The notes under the pieces were generated by a model. That model had not been told where the DNA came from, did not search any database, and saw only the letters and a list, made by a program, of their open reading frames with translations. This document shows positions 8,626 through 16,711 of a stretch of 34,770 nucleotides of DNA, piece by piece; position 1 is the stretch's first letter; each line of letters opens with the position of its first letter. The DNA is taken from NCBI GenBank assembly GCA_001557035.1, contig LSKJ01000224.1, positions 1 through 34,770 on the forward strand, in the 5' to 3' direction. The position numbers and the translations under genes were made by a program. Source of the stretch: Rhodospirillaceae bacterium CCH5-H10 (GTDB taxonomy: Bacteria > Pseudomonadota > Alphaproteobacteria > Reyranellales > Reyranellaceae).

Positions 8626-9050
8626 GCGACAAGCTCCAGCCGCTGACGTCCGAGGAGATGCAGGCGCAGCTCGACCGCTCGCCCTTCATCGCCTTCCTCG
8701 GCCTCAAGGTGACGGCGACCGATCCCGCGAAGGAGGAGGTCACCATGACCTGCTCCATGCGGCCGGAGTTCGAGCGCGGCGCCGGCACCGGCCAGTGGCA
8801 CGGCGGCCCCATCGCGGCGATCATCGACACGGTCGGCGACTATGCGCTGGTCATGGCGCTGCGCCGCGGCCTGCCGACCATCAACTTCCGCGTCGACTAC
8901 CTGCGGCCCGCCATCAAGACCTCGCTCACCACGACGGCGCGCGTGCGCCGTGCGGGAAAGAGCGTCGGTGTCGTCGACGTCGACGTGTTCAACGACCAGG
9001 GCGCGCTCGTCGCCGTCGGCCGTGCGACCTATTCGACGCTTCAGGCTTAG
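8622..9050 (+). CDS. PaaI-type hotdog thioesterase
   Basis: 142 residues. HGGPIAAIIDTVGDYA at about 60-75 is the central helix of the hotdog fold, with the HGG segment and acidic D69 typical of PaaI/YbgC-like thioesterases. INFRVDYLRP and GRATYSTLQ fit the later strands. It probably releases acyl groups from coenzyme A, balancing the ligase two genes upstream or rescuing trapped CoA. The start codon is within ATGA shared with the preceding stop. The gene ends 58 bases before the peptide receptor gene. Confidence 0.88.
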   Translation: MSDKLQPLTSEEMQAQLDRSPFIAFLGLKVTATDPAKEEVTMTCSMRPEFERGAGTGQWHGGPIAAIIDTVGDYALVMALRRGLPTINFRVDYLRPAIKTSLTTTARVRRAGKSVGVVDVDVFNDQGALVAVGRATYSTLQA

Positions 9051-9108
9051 GCCACACGGTATGAAGTTTGCTTAGTCTGCGTCGGGGATTGGGGAAACGG
9101 AGGGATTC

Positions 9109-10713
9109 ATGACGATCAAGGTTTCACGCCGCGTGTTCGGCGCGGGTGTCGTTGCTGCCGGTCTGGTCGGCACGTCGGGAACATCGTTCGCGCAAGGGAC
9201 TCCCAAGCGCGGCGGCACGCTGGTCGCGACCTGGGGCGGCGGCGAGCCGCAGGCCTGCTACGTGCCGGCCGGCGGCGGCTCGAGCCCGACCTTCTCCTCG
9301 TCCAAGCTCTTCGAGCGGCTCGCCTTGAGGAGAATGGACGGCAAGTTCGACGGCGTACTGGCCGAATCGTGGAAGCCGGCAGCAGACTTCAAGTCCTACA
9401 CGGTGAAGATCCGCAAGGGCGTGAAGTTCCATGACGGCAAGGACATGACGGTCGACGACGTCGTCTATTCCGTCACCGAAATCTGGAAGAAGTACGCCGT
9501 TGCGTCGGCGCTCACCGACTTCGCGGGCATCGAGTCGCCGGACGCCGATACGGTCGTCTTCAAGTACAATAATCCGACGCCGGAGTTCTTCTTCGCGTCG
9601 ACCCTCTGCTCGCCGGTCGCCTACATCGTGCCCAAGCATGTCTATGCCGGCAGCGATCCGGTCACCAATCCGGCGAACAATGCGCCGATCGCCACGGGCC
9701 CGTGGAAGTTCAAGGAGTGGGTGCGCGGCAGCCACTTCGAGTACGTGAAGAACGAGAACTACTGGAAGAAGGACGAGCCTTATCTCGACCGGCTGATCAT
9801 CCGCTACGTGCGCGACCCGGCGGGCCGCGCCGCGGCGATGGAAGCCGGCGACATCCACATCGGTGTTTTCAATCCCGTCGCGCCGCCGGACATCAAGCGC
9901 CTGACAGGAAGCGGCAAATTCGTCGCCACCCCCAAGGGCTACGAGGAAGCGGTCTGGTCGACGACGCTCGAATGCAACATGCGCAATCCGATCTTCGCCA
10001 AGCGCGAAGTGCGCCAGGCGATCTTCAACGCCGTCAATCGCGATTTCATCGCCAAGACCGTCTATTACGGCTACGCGCGGCCGGGCACGAGCCCGATCTA
10101 CTCCCCCAACAAGGAGTTCTTCACCGCCGACACGTTCAAGACGCCGTTCGATCCGAAGAAGGCAGCCTCGCTGCTCGACGCGGCGGGCTTCCCCAAGAAG
10201 GCCGACGGCAAGCGCTTCACGCTGAACCTGCTCTCGGCAGGCTGGTTCCAGGAGAACGGCAAGGTCGGCGCCTACGTGAAGCAGGCACTCGAGGATGTCG
10301 GCATCGGCATCAATCTGACGGTTCCGGATCGTCCGAGTTCCATCAAGCGCATCTACACCGACTACGATTTCGACCTGGCGATTTCCAATCAGGCGAACCC
10401 GTCCGAGCCGGTGCCATCGACCACGCAGTACTTCACCACCGACGGGATCCTGAAGGGCGTGCCCTTCCGCAACGCCTCGGGCTATTCCAATCCCGACGTC
10501 GACAAGCTGGTCGCCAGCATCAAGGTCGAAACCGATCCGGCCAAGCGCAAGGCGCTGGTCTTCGAGTTCCAGAAGATCGTCACCCAGGAAGCCCCACTCC
10601 TGCCGCTGGTCGAGCTGGAGTCGATCACCCTGGCCAGCACCAAGGTGCAGAACCACTCCAACGACCCCAACTTTCTCGCGGCAAGCTGGGGAGACCTATG
10701 GCTGGCGAGCTAG
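9109..10713 (+). CDS. Peptide/dipeptide ABC transporter substrate-binding protein (SBP_bac_5, DppA-like)
   Basis: 534 residues. The N-terminus MTIKVSRRVFGAG has a Tat-type SRRxF motif with a hydrophobic stretch and likely cleavage after FAQ or SFA (residues 27-29). The mature part has RKGVKFHDGKDMTVDDVVYS at about 104-123, the hallmark of cluster C peptide receptors (KFHDG..x..DV). It supplies ligand to the permease and ATPase genes that follow. The stop lies 16 bases inside the permease gene. A strong GGAGGG precedes the ATG. Members bind peptides, nickel, opines or glycosides, so di- or oligopeptide is the default guess only. Confidence 0.93.
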   Translation: MTIKVSRRVFGAGVVAAGLVGTSGTSFAQGTPKRGGTLVATWGGGEPQACYVPAGGGSSPTFSSSKLFERLALRRMDGKFDGVLAESWKPAADFKSYTVKIRKGVKFHDGKDMTVDDVVYSVTEIWKKYAVASALTDFAGIESPDADTVVFKYNNPTPEFFFASTLCSPVAYIVPKHVYAGSDPVTNPANNAPIATGPWKFKEWVRGSHFEYVKNENYWKKDEPYLDRLIIRYVRDPAGRAAAMEAGDIHIGVFNPVAPPDIKRLTGSGKFVATPKGYEEAVWSTTLECNMRNPIFAKREVRQAIFNAVNRDFIAKTVYYGYARPGTSPIYSPNKEFFTADTFKTPFDPKKAASLLDAAGFPKKADGKRFTLNLLSAGWFQENGKVGAYVKQALEDVGIGINLTVPDRPSSIKRIYTDYDFDLAISNQANPSEPVPSTTQYFTTDGILKGVPFRNASGYSNPDVDKLVASIKVETDPAKRKALVFEFQKIVTQEAPLLPLVELESITLASTKVQNHSNDPNFLAASWGDLWLAS

Positions 10714-11714
10714 CCTCGCCAACGCCCACGCTGCGCGGCTCCGCCCGTCGGGCGGCGGCGCTCAAGCTCCTGCGGCGACGGCTGATCCAGGCCGTCCCGC
10801 TGATGCTGGGCGTGGTGATCATCAATTTCTGTCTGATCCAGATGGCGCCGGGCAGCTTTCTGGAATTGATGACCGCAGAGAACCAGGTGAGCGATCCGGC
10901 GACGGTCGCACTGCTGCGCAAGACCTACGGGCTGGAAGATCCCGTGTGGATGCAGCTTTTGAAGTATATCTGGGCACTGCTGCATTTCGACTTCGGCTTC
11001 TCCTACCGCCAGAACATGCCGGTCATCCAGGCGATCTGGATCCACCTGCCGGCGACGATCCTGCTCATGGTGTCGAGCATCACCCTCGCCGTCACCGTGG
11101 GCGTCGCGGCGGGCGTCGTCGCTTCGATGAAGGTCCGCACCTTCTGGGACAGCCTGGTCTCGGTCGGCGCCATGTTCTTCTACGCCGCACCCAGCTTCTG
11201 GCTTGGCATCATGCTGATCGTGCTGTTCTCGGTGAAACTCGGCTGGCTGCCGGTCGGCGGCATGATGAAGATCGGCGGCAACGGCGGGGTGCTGGAGATC
11301 CTGCACCATCTGATCCTGCCGACCCTGGCGCTGGGCCTCTTCTATGCCGCGATCTACACGCGCGTCATGCGCTCCTCGATGCTGGAGGTGGCGCAACTCG
11401 ACTTCGTGCGCACCGCCCGCGCCAAGGGGCTGAGCCGCAACCAGGTCACGGTTCACCATGTGCTGCGAAATGCGCTGCTGCCGGTGGTCACGATCCTCGG
11501 CGTGCAGATGGGCACCGTGCTGGCCGGCAGCGTCGTGATCGAGAGCGTGTTCAGCTGGCCGGGCGTCGGTTCGCTGCTGTTCGACAGCGTGAGTTCGCGC
11601 AACTACCCGGTCGTGCTCGGCATCATGGTGCTGGGCTCGCTGGTGGTCATCGCGGCCAACATCGCGGTCGACCTGATCTACATGTGGCTCGACCCGCGGA
11701 TCGAGATCCGCTGA
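10698..11714 (+). CDS. Peptide ABC transporter permease, DppB-like
   Basis: 338 residues with about six membrane segments. The first is near 30-48 (LMLGVVIINFCLIQMAPGS, the usual DppB/OppB start), followed by the long periplasmic loop with TYGLEDPVW. The ATPase-coupling EAA loop is DFVRTARAKGLSRNQV, and the end WLDPRIEIR is family-typical. The ATG at 10698 lies inside the receptor gene and gives an N-terminus about 25 residues longer than minimal. Its TGA overlaps the ATG of the next permease gene. Confidence 0.94.
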   Translation: MAGELASPTPTLRGSARRAAALKLLRRRLIQAVPLMLGVVIINFCLIQMAPGSFLELMTAENQVSDPATVALLRKTYGLEDPVWMQLLKYIWALLHFDFGFSYRQNMPVIQAIWIHLPATILLMVSSITLAVTVGVAAGVVASMKVRTFWDSLVSVGAMFFYAAPSFWLGIMLIVLFSVKLGWLPVGGMMKIGGNGGVLEILHHLILPTLALGLFYAAIYTRVMRSSMLEVAQLDFVRTARAKGLSRNQVTVHHVLRNALLPVVTILGVQMGTVLAGSVVIESVFSWPGVGSLLFDSVSSRNYPVVLGIMVLGSLVVIAANIAVDLIYMWLDPRIEIR

Positions 11715-12553
11715 TGCAGCGCTTCGAGTTCCTTGGCCGCTTCGCCCGCAACCGGGGCGCCCTGGTCGGCGCCTCCCTGATCCTGGTGGTCGCCCTGATG
11801 GCGATCCTCGCGCCGGTCTTCTTTCCCACCGACCCGCTGCGCATCGTCGGCCTGCCCGAACTTTGGCCGGGCGAGGATCCGGAGTTTCCGCTCGGTACCG
11901 ATTCGCTGGGCCGCGACATCCTCTCGATGATCGTGCACGGCGCGCGGGCGACGCTGCTGATCGGCCTGTTCGCCTCGGCGGTCGCCACCATCATCGGCGT
12001 GGGTGTCGGCGCCATCGCCGGCTATTTCGGCGGCTGGGTCGACGAGATCGGCATGCGTGCGGCCGAATTGTTCCAGACCATCCCGAACCTGATCTTCGTG
12101 CTCACGATCGTCGTCATCCTGGGCTCGACCCTGACCAACATCGTGATCGCCATCGGCATCGTGAGCTGGACGCCGATTGCGCGCATGACCCGGGCGGAGT
12201 TCCTGTCGCTGCGCGACCGCGAGTTCGTGCAGGCCTGCCGCTCCATGGGCATGAGCGACCTGCGCATCATCGTCTCGGAGATCCTGCCCAACGCCCTGCC
12301 GCCGGTGATCGTGCTGTCGTCGCTGGTGGTCGCAGGCGCCATCCTGTTCGAATCGGCCGTCTCGTTCCTCGGCCTCGGCGACCCCAACGTCGCAAGCTGG
12401 GGCCGGCTGGTCGGCGACGGGCGGCAGCTCATCCGCAGCTCCTGGTACATCTGCGCCATCCCCGGCATCGCGATCATGATCACCGTGCTCTGCCTCAACC
12501 TGGTGGGCGACGGGCTGAACGACGCGCTCAACCCCAAGCTCCGGGATCGCTGA
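11714..12553 (+). CDS. Peptide ABC transporter permease, DppC-like
   Basis: 279 residues. It has the DppC/OppC architecture: an N-terminal membrane segment (about 18-38), then HxGTDxxGRD-like LGTDSLGRDILSMIVHGAR, and further membrane segments. The coupling loop is EFVQACRSMGMSDLRI, and the end is DGLNDALNPKLRDR. It pairs with the preceding permease as the heterodimeric channel. The start overlaps the previous stop by one base (TGATG), which implies coupled translation. Confidence 0.94.
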   Translation: MQRFEFLGRFARNRGALVGASLILVVALMAILAPVFFPTDPLRIVGLPELWPGEDPEFPLGTDSLGRDILSMIVHGARATLLIGLFASAVATIIGVGVGAIAGYFGGWVDEIGMRAAELFQTIPNLIFVLTIVVILGSTLTNIVIAIGIVSWTPIARMTRAEFLSLRDREFVQACRSMGMSDLRIIVSEILPNALPPVIVLSSLVVAGAILFESAVSFLGLGDPNVASWGRLVGDGRQLIRSSWYICAIPGIAIMITVLCLNLVGDGLNDALNPKLRDR

Positions 12554-12556
12554 GCG

Positions 12557-13534
12557 ATGGCCACCCTCCCCCTGGAAGTGCGCGACCTGCGCACCACGCT
12601 GTTCACGCGCCGCGGCGAGATGAAGGCGGTCGACGGTTTGAGCCTCACGGTCGGCGCCGGCGAGACGGTCGCCATCGTGGGCGAATCGGGCTGCGGCAAG
12701 TCGCTGTCGGCGCTGTCGATCATGCGACTGCTGCCCGACCCGCCGGCCCGCATCGTGGGCGGCGAGGTCAGACTGAACGGCCGCGACATCGTCGCGCTGC
12801 GCGAAGAGGACATGCTCGACATCCGGGGCAAGGAGATCGGCATGATCTTCCAGGACCCGATCAGCTCGCTGAACCCGGTCGCGACGGTCGAGAAGCAGAT
12901 CGTGGAAGTCCTGATGACCCACACCGAGCTCGGCCGCGGCCAGGCACGCGTGCGGGCGCACGAGTTGCTGGAGCTGGTCGGCATGCCCGACGCGGCGCGC
13001 CGGCTCGACGCCTATCCGCACCAGCTCTCCGGCGGCATGTGCCAGAGGGTCGTCATCGCCATGGCGATCGCCTGCAGCCCCTCGGTGCTGATCGCCGACG
13101 AGCCGACCACGGCGCTCGACGTCACGGTGCAGGCGCAGGTGCTGGCGCTGCTCAAGAAGCTGCAGGCCGATGCCGGCATGGCGATGATCTTCATCACCCA
13201 CGATCTCGGCGTCGTCGCCGAGACGGCCGATCGCGTCGTGGTCATGTATGCCGGCCGCAAGGTCGAGGAGGCCTCGGTCCACGACCTGTTCGAGAACCCG
13301 CTGCACCCCTACACGGTGGGCCTGATCGGCGCGACGCCGATCCCGGGCGCCGAGCGCGCCGAACGGCTGGCCGACATTCCCGGCATGGTGCCGCCGCTCA
13401 ACGCATTGCCGGAAGGCTGTGCCTTTGCGCCGCGCTGCAAGCGGGTGATGGACCGCTGCCTCACCGAGAAGCCTGCCCTCACGGCTCCGGGGCCGGGCCG
13501 CCTCGTCGCCTGCTTCGCGGCCGAGGGAGGCTGA
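12557..13534 (+). CDS. Peptide ABC transporter ATP-binding protein, DppD-like
   Basis: 325 residues. Walker A GESGCGKS is at about 42-49, the Q-loop is in [11 protein letters not shown], the signature is LSGGMCQRV, Walker B is [11 protein letters not shown], and the switch histidine is in FITHDLG. The C-terminal oligopeptide-transporter extension includes [15 protein letters not shown], a cysteine cluster common in this subfamily. It drives import through the two permeases, paired with the second ATPase. It starts three bases after the permease stop. Confidence 0.95.
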   Translation: MATLPLEVRDLRTTLFTRRGEMKAVDGLSLTVGAGETVAIVGESGCGKSLSALSIMRLLPDPPARIVGGEVRLNGRDIVALREEDMLDIRGKEIGMIFQDPISSLNPVATVEKQIVEVLMTHTELGRGQARVRAHELLELVGMPDAARRLDAYPHQLSGGMCQRVVIAMAIACSPSVLIADEPTTALDVTVQAQVLALLKKLQADAGMAMIFITHDLGVVAETADRVVVMYAGRKVEEASVHDLFENPLHPYTVGLIGATPIPGAERAERLADIPGMVPPLNALPEGCAFAPRCKRVMDRCLTEKPALTAPGPGRLVACFAAEGG

Positions 13535-13537
13535 CCC

Positions 13538-14479
13538 ATGTCGCTCCTCTCGCTGAAGGACGTGCGCGTCCAGTTCAACACGTCGGGCGGCGTCGTGCGT
13601 GCCGTGAACGGCGTCAGCCTCGACCTCGCCGTCGGCGAGACGCTGGGCCTGGTGGGCGAATCGGGCTGCGGCAAGTCCACGCTCGGCAAGGCGATCATGA
13701 AGCTGGTCCCGGTGGCCGGCGGCGAGATCGTGGTCGAGGGCGTCGACATCGCGCCGCTGAACCGCGAGCAGCTCACCGACATGCGCCGCAAGGTGCAGAT
13801 GATCTTCCAGGATCCCTACGGCTCGCTGAACCCGCGCTCGACGGTCGGCCGCTCGGTGGCGCAGCCGCTGGTGCTTGCGGGCTGGAAGGCCGACGCCACT
13901 GCCGAGCGGGTCGAGACCCTGCTGCGCTGGGTCGGCCTGCCGAGCGACGCCAAGCAGCGCTACCCGCACGAATTCTCCGGTGGCCAGCGCCAGCGCATCG
14001 GCATCGCCCGCGCCCTGGCGCTCAGCCCCAAACTGATCATCTGCGACGAGCCGGTCTCCGCGCTCGACGTCTCGGTCCGTGCGCAGGTCATCAACCTGCT
14101 GGAGGACCTGAAGAGCCAGTTCGGCGTCTCCTACCTGTTCATCAGCCACGATCTCAGCGTGGTCGAGCACATCGCCGACCGGGTGGCGGTGATGTATCTC
14201 GGCATGCTGTTCGAGGTCGGCGGCCGCGACCAGATCTGGCGCGACCCCCGGCATCCCTACACGAAGGCCCTGCTGGCCGCCGCCCCGATCGCCAATCCCA
14301 AGCTCGCCCGCGCCCGCCAGCGCACCGTCCTTCAGGGCGAGTTGCCCAGCCCGCTCAACCCGCCCCCCGGCTGTCCCTTCAATTCGCGCTGCCCCCTGGC
14401 ACAGGACCGCTGCCGGGCCGAGAAGCCGGTGCTGCGGCCGGTCGGCAACGGCGCGCAGGCGGCGTGCCATTTCGTCTGA
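13538..14479 (+). CDS. Peptide ABC transporter ATP-binding protein, DppF-like
   Basis: 313 residues. It has Walker [11 protein letters not shown]-loop IFQDPYGSLNP, signature FSGGQRQRIGIARAL, Walker B IICDEPVSALD and switch FISHDLS. The C-terminal cysteine cluster GCPFNSRCPLAQDRC is as in DppF/OppF. It completes the five-gene importer (receptor, two permeases, two ATPases). Three bases separate it from the first ATPase gene, and GGAGG precedes the ATG. Confidence 0.95.
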   Translation: MSLLSLKDVRVQFNTSGGVVRAVNGVSLDLAVGETLGLVGESGCGKSTLGKAIMKLVPVAGGEIVVEGVDIAPLNREQLTDMRRKVQMIFQDPYGSLNPRSTVGRSVAQPLVLAGWKADATAERVETLLRWVGLPSDAKQRYPHEFSGGQRQRIGIARALALSPKLIICDEPVSALDVSVRAQVINLLEDLKSQFGVSYLFISHDLSVVEHIADRVAVMYLGMLFEVGGRDQIWRDPRHPYTKALLAAAPIANPKLARARQRTVLQGELPSPLNPPPGCPFNSRCPLAQDRCRAEKPVLRPVGNGAQAACHFV

Positions 14480-14498
14480 TTTGGCTATGATCCGGGCC

Positions 14499-15068
14499 AT
14501 GAGATTGCCTGCCGCTCTATCCGCCCTCTCGGCCACCCTCTCGGCCGCCCTCCTGACTGCCAGCGCGGCCTCCGCCCAGACCATGGAGTTCGCCTGCCCC
14601 GACCCGGGCACGACCTTCACCTACGACAGCGGCGTCAAGGTCGTGGCGCGCGGCCGCAGCGGCATGGACTGCAACATGGAGCGGGTCGGCGGCGGCCCCT
14701 TCAAGCTGCGGGCGCTGTTGTTCGACAACCCGTCGGCCGACGGCAACGACACCTCGGCCTTCATCGCCACCCTGCGCCCCGAGCGACTGTGGCCGCTGGA
14801 AGCCGGCAAGAAGATCGAGGCGAGCTACAAGGTCGGCGGTGGCAGCTGGACCTACACGCTCGCCGTGGTGCGCTACGAGCGGCGCACCGGTCCGGGCGAC
14901 AAGATGATCGATACGTTCCTGATCGAGATGAACGAGACCGGCGACAAGGGCCAGCGCTCGATCTCGCGCTGGTGGATCGCCCCCGCCGACAAATTCGCCA
15001 TCCGCTACGATTTCAGCGACGGCGCCGGCAAAGCCAACCGCGCCGTCGTGACCGAGATCAAGCGCTGA
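14499..15068 (+). CDS. Small secreted protein of unknown function
   Basis: 189 residues from the ATG at 14499. It has a clear Sec signal peptide (MRLPAALSALSATL then hydrophobic, cleavage after ASA near residue 27). The mature part has two cysteines (FACPDPG and GMDCNM) that could form a disulphide, and many beta-prone segments ending in VVTEIKR. Earlier in-frame starts (TTG 14481, ATG 14487) would only lengthen the signal region; no strong ribosome-binding site decides. It follows the importer by 19 bases and is probably its last gene. I do not recognise a family. Confidence 0.7.
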   Translation: MRLPAALSALSATLSAALLTASAASAQTMEFACPDPGTTFTYDSGVKVVARGRSGMDCNMERVGGGPFKLRALLFDNPSADGNDTSAFIATLRPERLWPLEAGKKIEASYKVGGGSWTYTLAVVRYERRTGPGDKMIDTFLIEMNETGDKGQRSISRWWIAPADKFAIRYDFSDGAGKANRAVVTEIKR

Positions 15069-15076
15069 AGCGCGGC

Positions 15077-15472
15077 CTATTTTCTCCAGTAGGTCTGGGC
15101 CTGCACGTTGGAGCCGGGGCCGATATAGGCTCGGATGAACAGGTCGCCTTCAGGATTGCATTGGGCATTGTGGACGCCGCGGATCTTCTCGGTGCACAGA
15201 AGACAATCGGGGCAGTCTGCAACGGGGCGGGGCGAGCAGTCGTATCCCGAGTAGGTGAGCTGTTGCCGTCCGTTCGTCTCGATGACGTTACGAAGGTAGT
15301 TGGTCATTCGTACATTATCGATCCAGACATTGGCCGGCTGCGTGTAATGAAGAGGGCCAGTCACCATGGTGCGAGTGGAAGCTCGCTCAATGTTATCGCA
15401 AAACGTACAGCCTCCGATCGCCAGCAATAGAGCAAAGACTGACGCGAGACGACTGTGGGAGAATCTCGGCAT
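15077..15472 (-). CDS. Putative small lipoprotein, low GC
   Basis: 131 residues from the ATG at 15472, which has GAGGTG at good spacing. The N-terminus MPRFSHSRLASVFALLLAIGGC is a lipoprotein signal with lipobox AIGGC. The mature part is rich in cysteine (CTFC, DCPDCLLC) and ends in NVQAQTYWRK. Base composition is clearly lower in GC than its neighbours, with many A/T third positions, which suggests recent acquisition or an orphan gene. It converges on the secreted-protein gene with an 8-base gap. No family recognised; a frame extension to 15544 lacks a good start. Confidence 0.6.
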   Translation of the reverse strand: MPRFSHSRLASVFALLLAIGGCTFCDNIERASTRTMVTGPLHYTQPANVWIDNVRMTNYLRNVIETNGRQQLTYSGYDCSPRPVADCPDCLLCTEKIRGVHNAQCNPEGDLFIRAYIGPGSNVQAQTYWRK

Positions 15473-15553
15473 GCCGCACCTCGTTGCGATAGCGCAGCAT
15501 GCCGGGAATTCTATTCCATTCCACCAACCTATGGTTGCAATCAAGCCGAAGCA

Positions 15554-15655
15554 TTACGGCGCATCTCTCACCGGGAAGACCGGCGGTGCCACGTAGCGCT
15601 TGTACTTCGGATCGAGCAGGTCGCGATTCCACCCCGAGAAGCGGCGGCTTCGTCG
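15554..15655 (-). pseudogene. Decayed 3' end of an unidentified gene
   Basis: On the minus strand, a frame ending at TAA (15554-15556) reads FSGWNRDLLDPKYKRYVAPP and then VFPVRDAP. Third codon positions are almost all G or C, as in real genes here, and the text looks like a genuine protein tail. There is no start codon, and its 5' part is missing; the dehydratase gene ends 47 bases upstream. I read it as a leftover of a gene deleted from this spot. The family is unknown. Confidence 0.35.
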
Positions 15656-15702
15656 AGACCCAAAGGTAGCATCGCAGAATTCTGCTCTACCTCAGCGTTG
15701 TC

Positions 15703-16626
15703 CTACGCCACCGAACCCGGATCGGTGTTGGCGCCGCAGATCAGCGTCGCGACGCGTTCGCCCGGCGCGGGGCGATAGACGCCGGCGCGCAACGCGGCGA
15801 GGCCGGTGGCGCCGGCCGGTTCGGCGACGATGCGCAGTTCGTCCCACAGTGCGCGCTGCGCATCGCGCACGGCATCGTCGGTGACCAGCACGGAGTCGCG
15901 GACCAGCGCGCGGGCGAGTTCGAAGTTGGGCGTGCCGATGCGGCTGGCACCCAGCGCGTCGGCGGCGATGCCGGAGATGGCGACGTCGACCGGCTTCCCG
16001 GCCTTCAGCGCCGCATGCAGAGTCGGTGTGCCCTCGGTCTCGACGGCGACGATCTTCTTCACCGTGCCGATCGCGGCGGCACAGCCGGCGATCAGGCCGC
16101 CGCCGCCGACGGCGATCAGCAGCGTGTCGAACTCGGCCTGCTCGGCGAACTCCAGCGCGACGCTGCCGGCGCCAGCGAACACGACCTCGTCCTCATAGGC
16201 CGGCACGATCAGCGCGCCCGTCTCGGCGGCGCGGGCTTCGGAGGCGGCGCGGGCCTCGGCATAGACGGGACCGATCTGGTTCACGGCCGCGCCGTAGCTG
16301 CGCAGCCGCGCCACCTTGGCGGGCGCGGCGATGGTCGGCACGAAGATCTCGGCCTTGTGGCCCAGGGCACGCGCCGCATACGCGGCCGCGGCGCCGTGAT
16401 TGCCGCCGGAGGCCGCGATGATTCCCGCGGCCGGCACCTTCGAGGCGAGCAGCTTGTGAAAGGCGCCGCGTCCCTTGAACGAGCCGCTGACCTGCAGCGA
16501 TTCGAGCTTCAACGCCAGCGGAGCCGTCACGCCCAAGGAGCCGGGCTTGAGTTCGATCACCGGCGTGCGGCGCACATGCGGACGGATCAGGCCCCAGGCG
16601 GCCTCGACTTCGGTTCGGGAGATCAT
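15703..16626 (-). CDS. PLP-dependent threonine/serine dehydratase-like enzyme
   Basis: 307 residues of fold-type II PLP enzymes. The Schiff-base lysine is K51 in SGSFKGRGA, ASGGNHG at about 72-78 binds the substrate carboxylate, and the glycine loop VGGGGLIAG grips the phosphate. The length without a regulatory ACT domain fits catabolic threonine dehydratases, serine racemases and hydroxyaspartate dehydratases, and I cannot choose between these. It lies downstream of the HD oxygenase gene on the same strand, with a palindromic repeat in the 69-base gap, so co-transcription may be attenuated. Confidence 0.9.
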   Translation of the reverse strand: MISRTEVEAAWGLIRPHVRRTPVIELKPGSLGVTAPLALKLESLQVSGSFKGRGAFHKLLASKVPAAGIIAASGGNHGAAAAYAARALGHKAEIFVPTIAAPAKVARLRSYGAAVNQIGPVYAEARAASEARAAETGALIVPAYEDEVVFAGAGSVALEFAEQAEFDTLLIAVGGGGLIAGCAAAIGTVKKIVAVETEGTPTLHAALKAGKPVDVAISGIAADALGASRIGTPNFELARALVRDSVLVTDDAVRDAQRALWDELRIVAEPAGATGLAALRAGVYRPAPGERVATLICGANTDPGSVA

Positions 16627-16635
16627 GGGTGCTGT

Positions 16636-16711
16636 GTCATCCCGAGGCCGGAGGCCGAGGGATCCTTGAGGTGATGGAAAGGAAAGATCCCTCGCTTACG
16701 CTCGGGATGAC
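16636..16711. repeat. Paired palindromic intergenic repeat, copy 1
   Basis: 76 bases bounded by GTCATCCCGA and its exact complement TCGGGATGAC, with inner arms GAGGGATCCTT and AAAGATCCCTC. It is two head-to-head units of a REP/BIME-like sequence. A second copy lies at 21051-21120. The right unit overlaps the 3' end of the HD-protein gene (stop at 16696) and supplies its last codons. On RNA it would fold into a long hairpin between that gene and the dehydratase gene. Confidence 0.85.

Noticed and set aside
11678..14620. A 980-residue open frame on the minus strand
   Set aside because: It lies wholly opposite the ABC permease and ATPase genes, which have full family motifs. Its composition (Arg, His, Asp, Ala-rich, no domain) is typical of antisense frames in GC-rich DNA.
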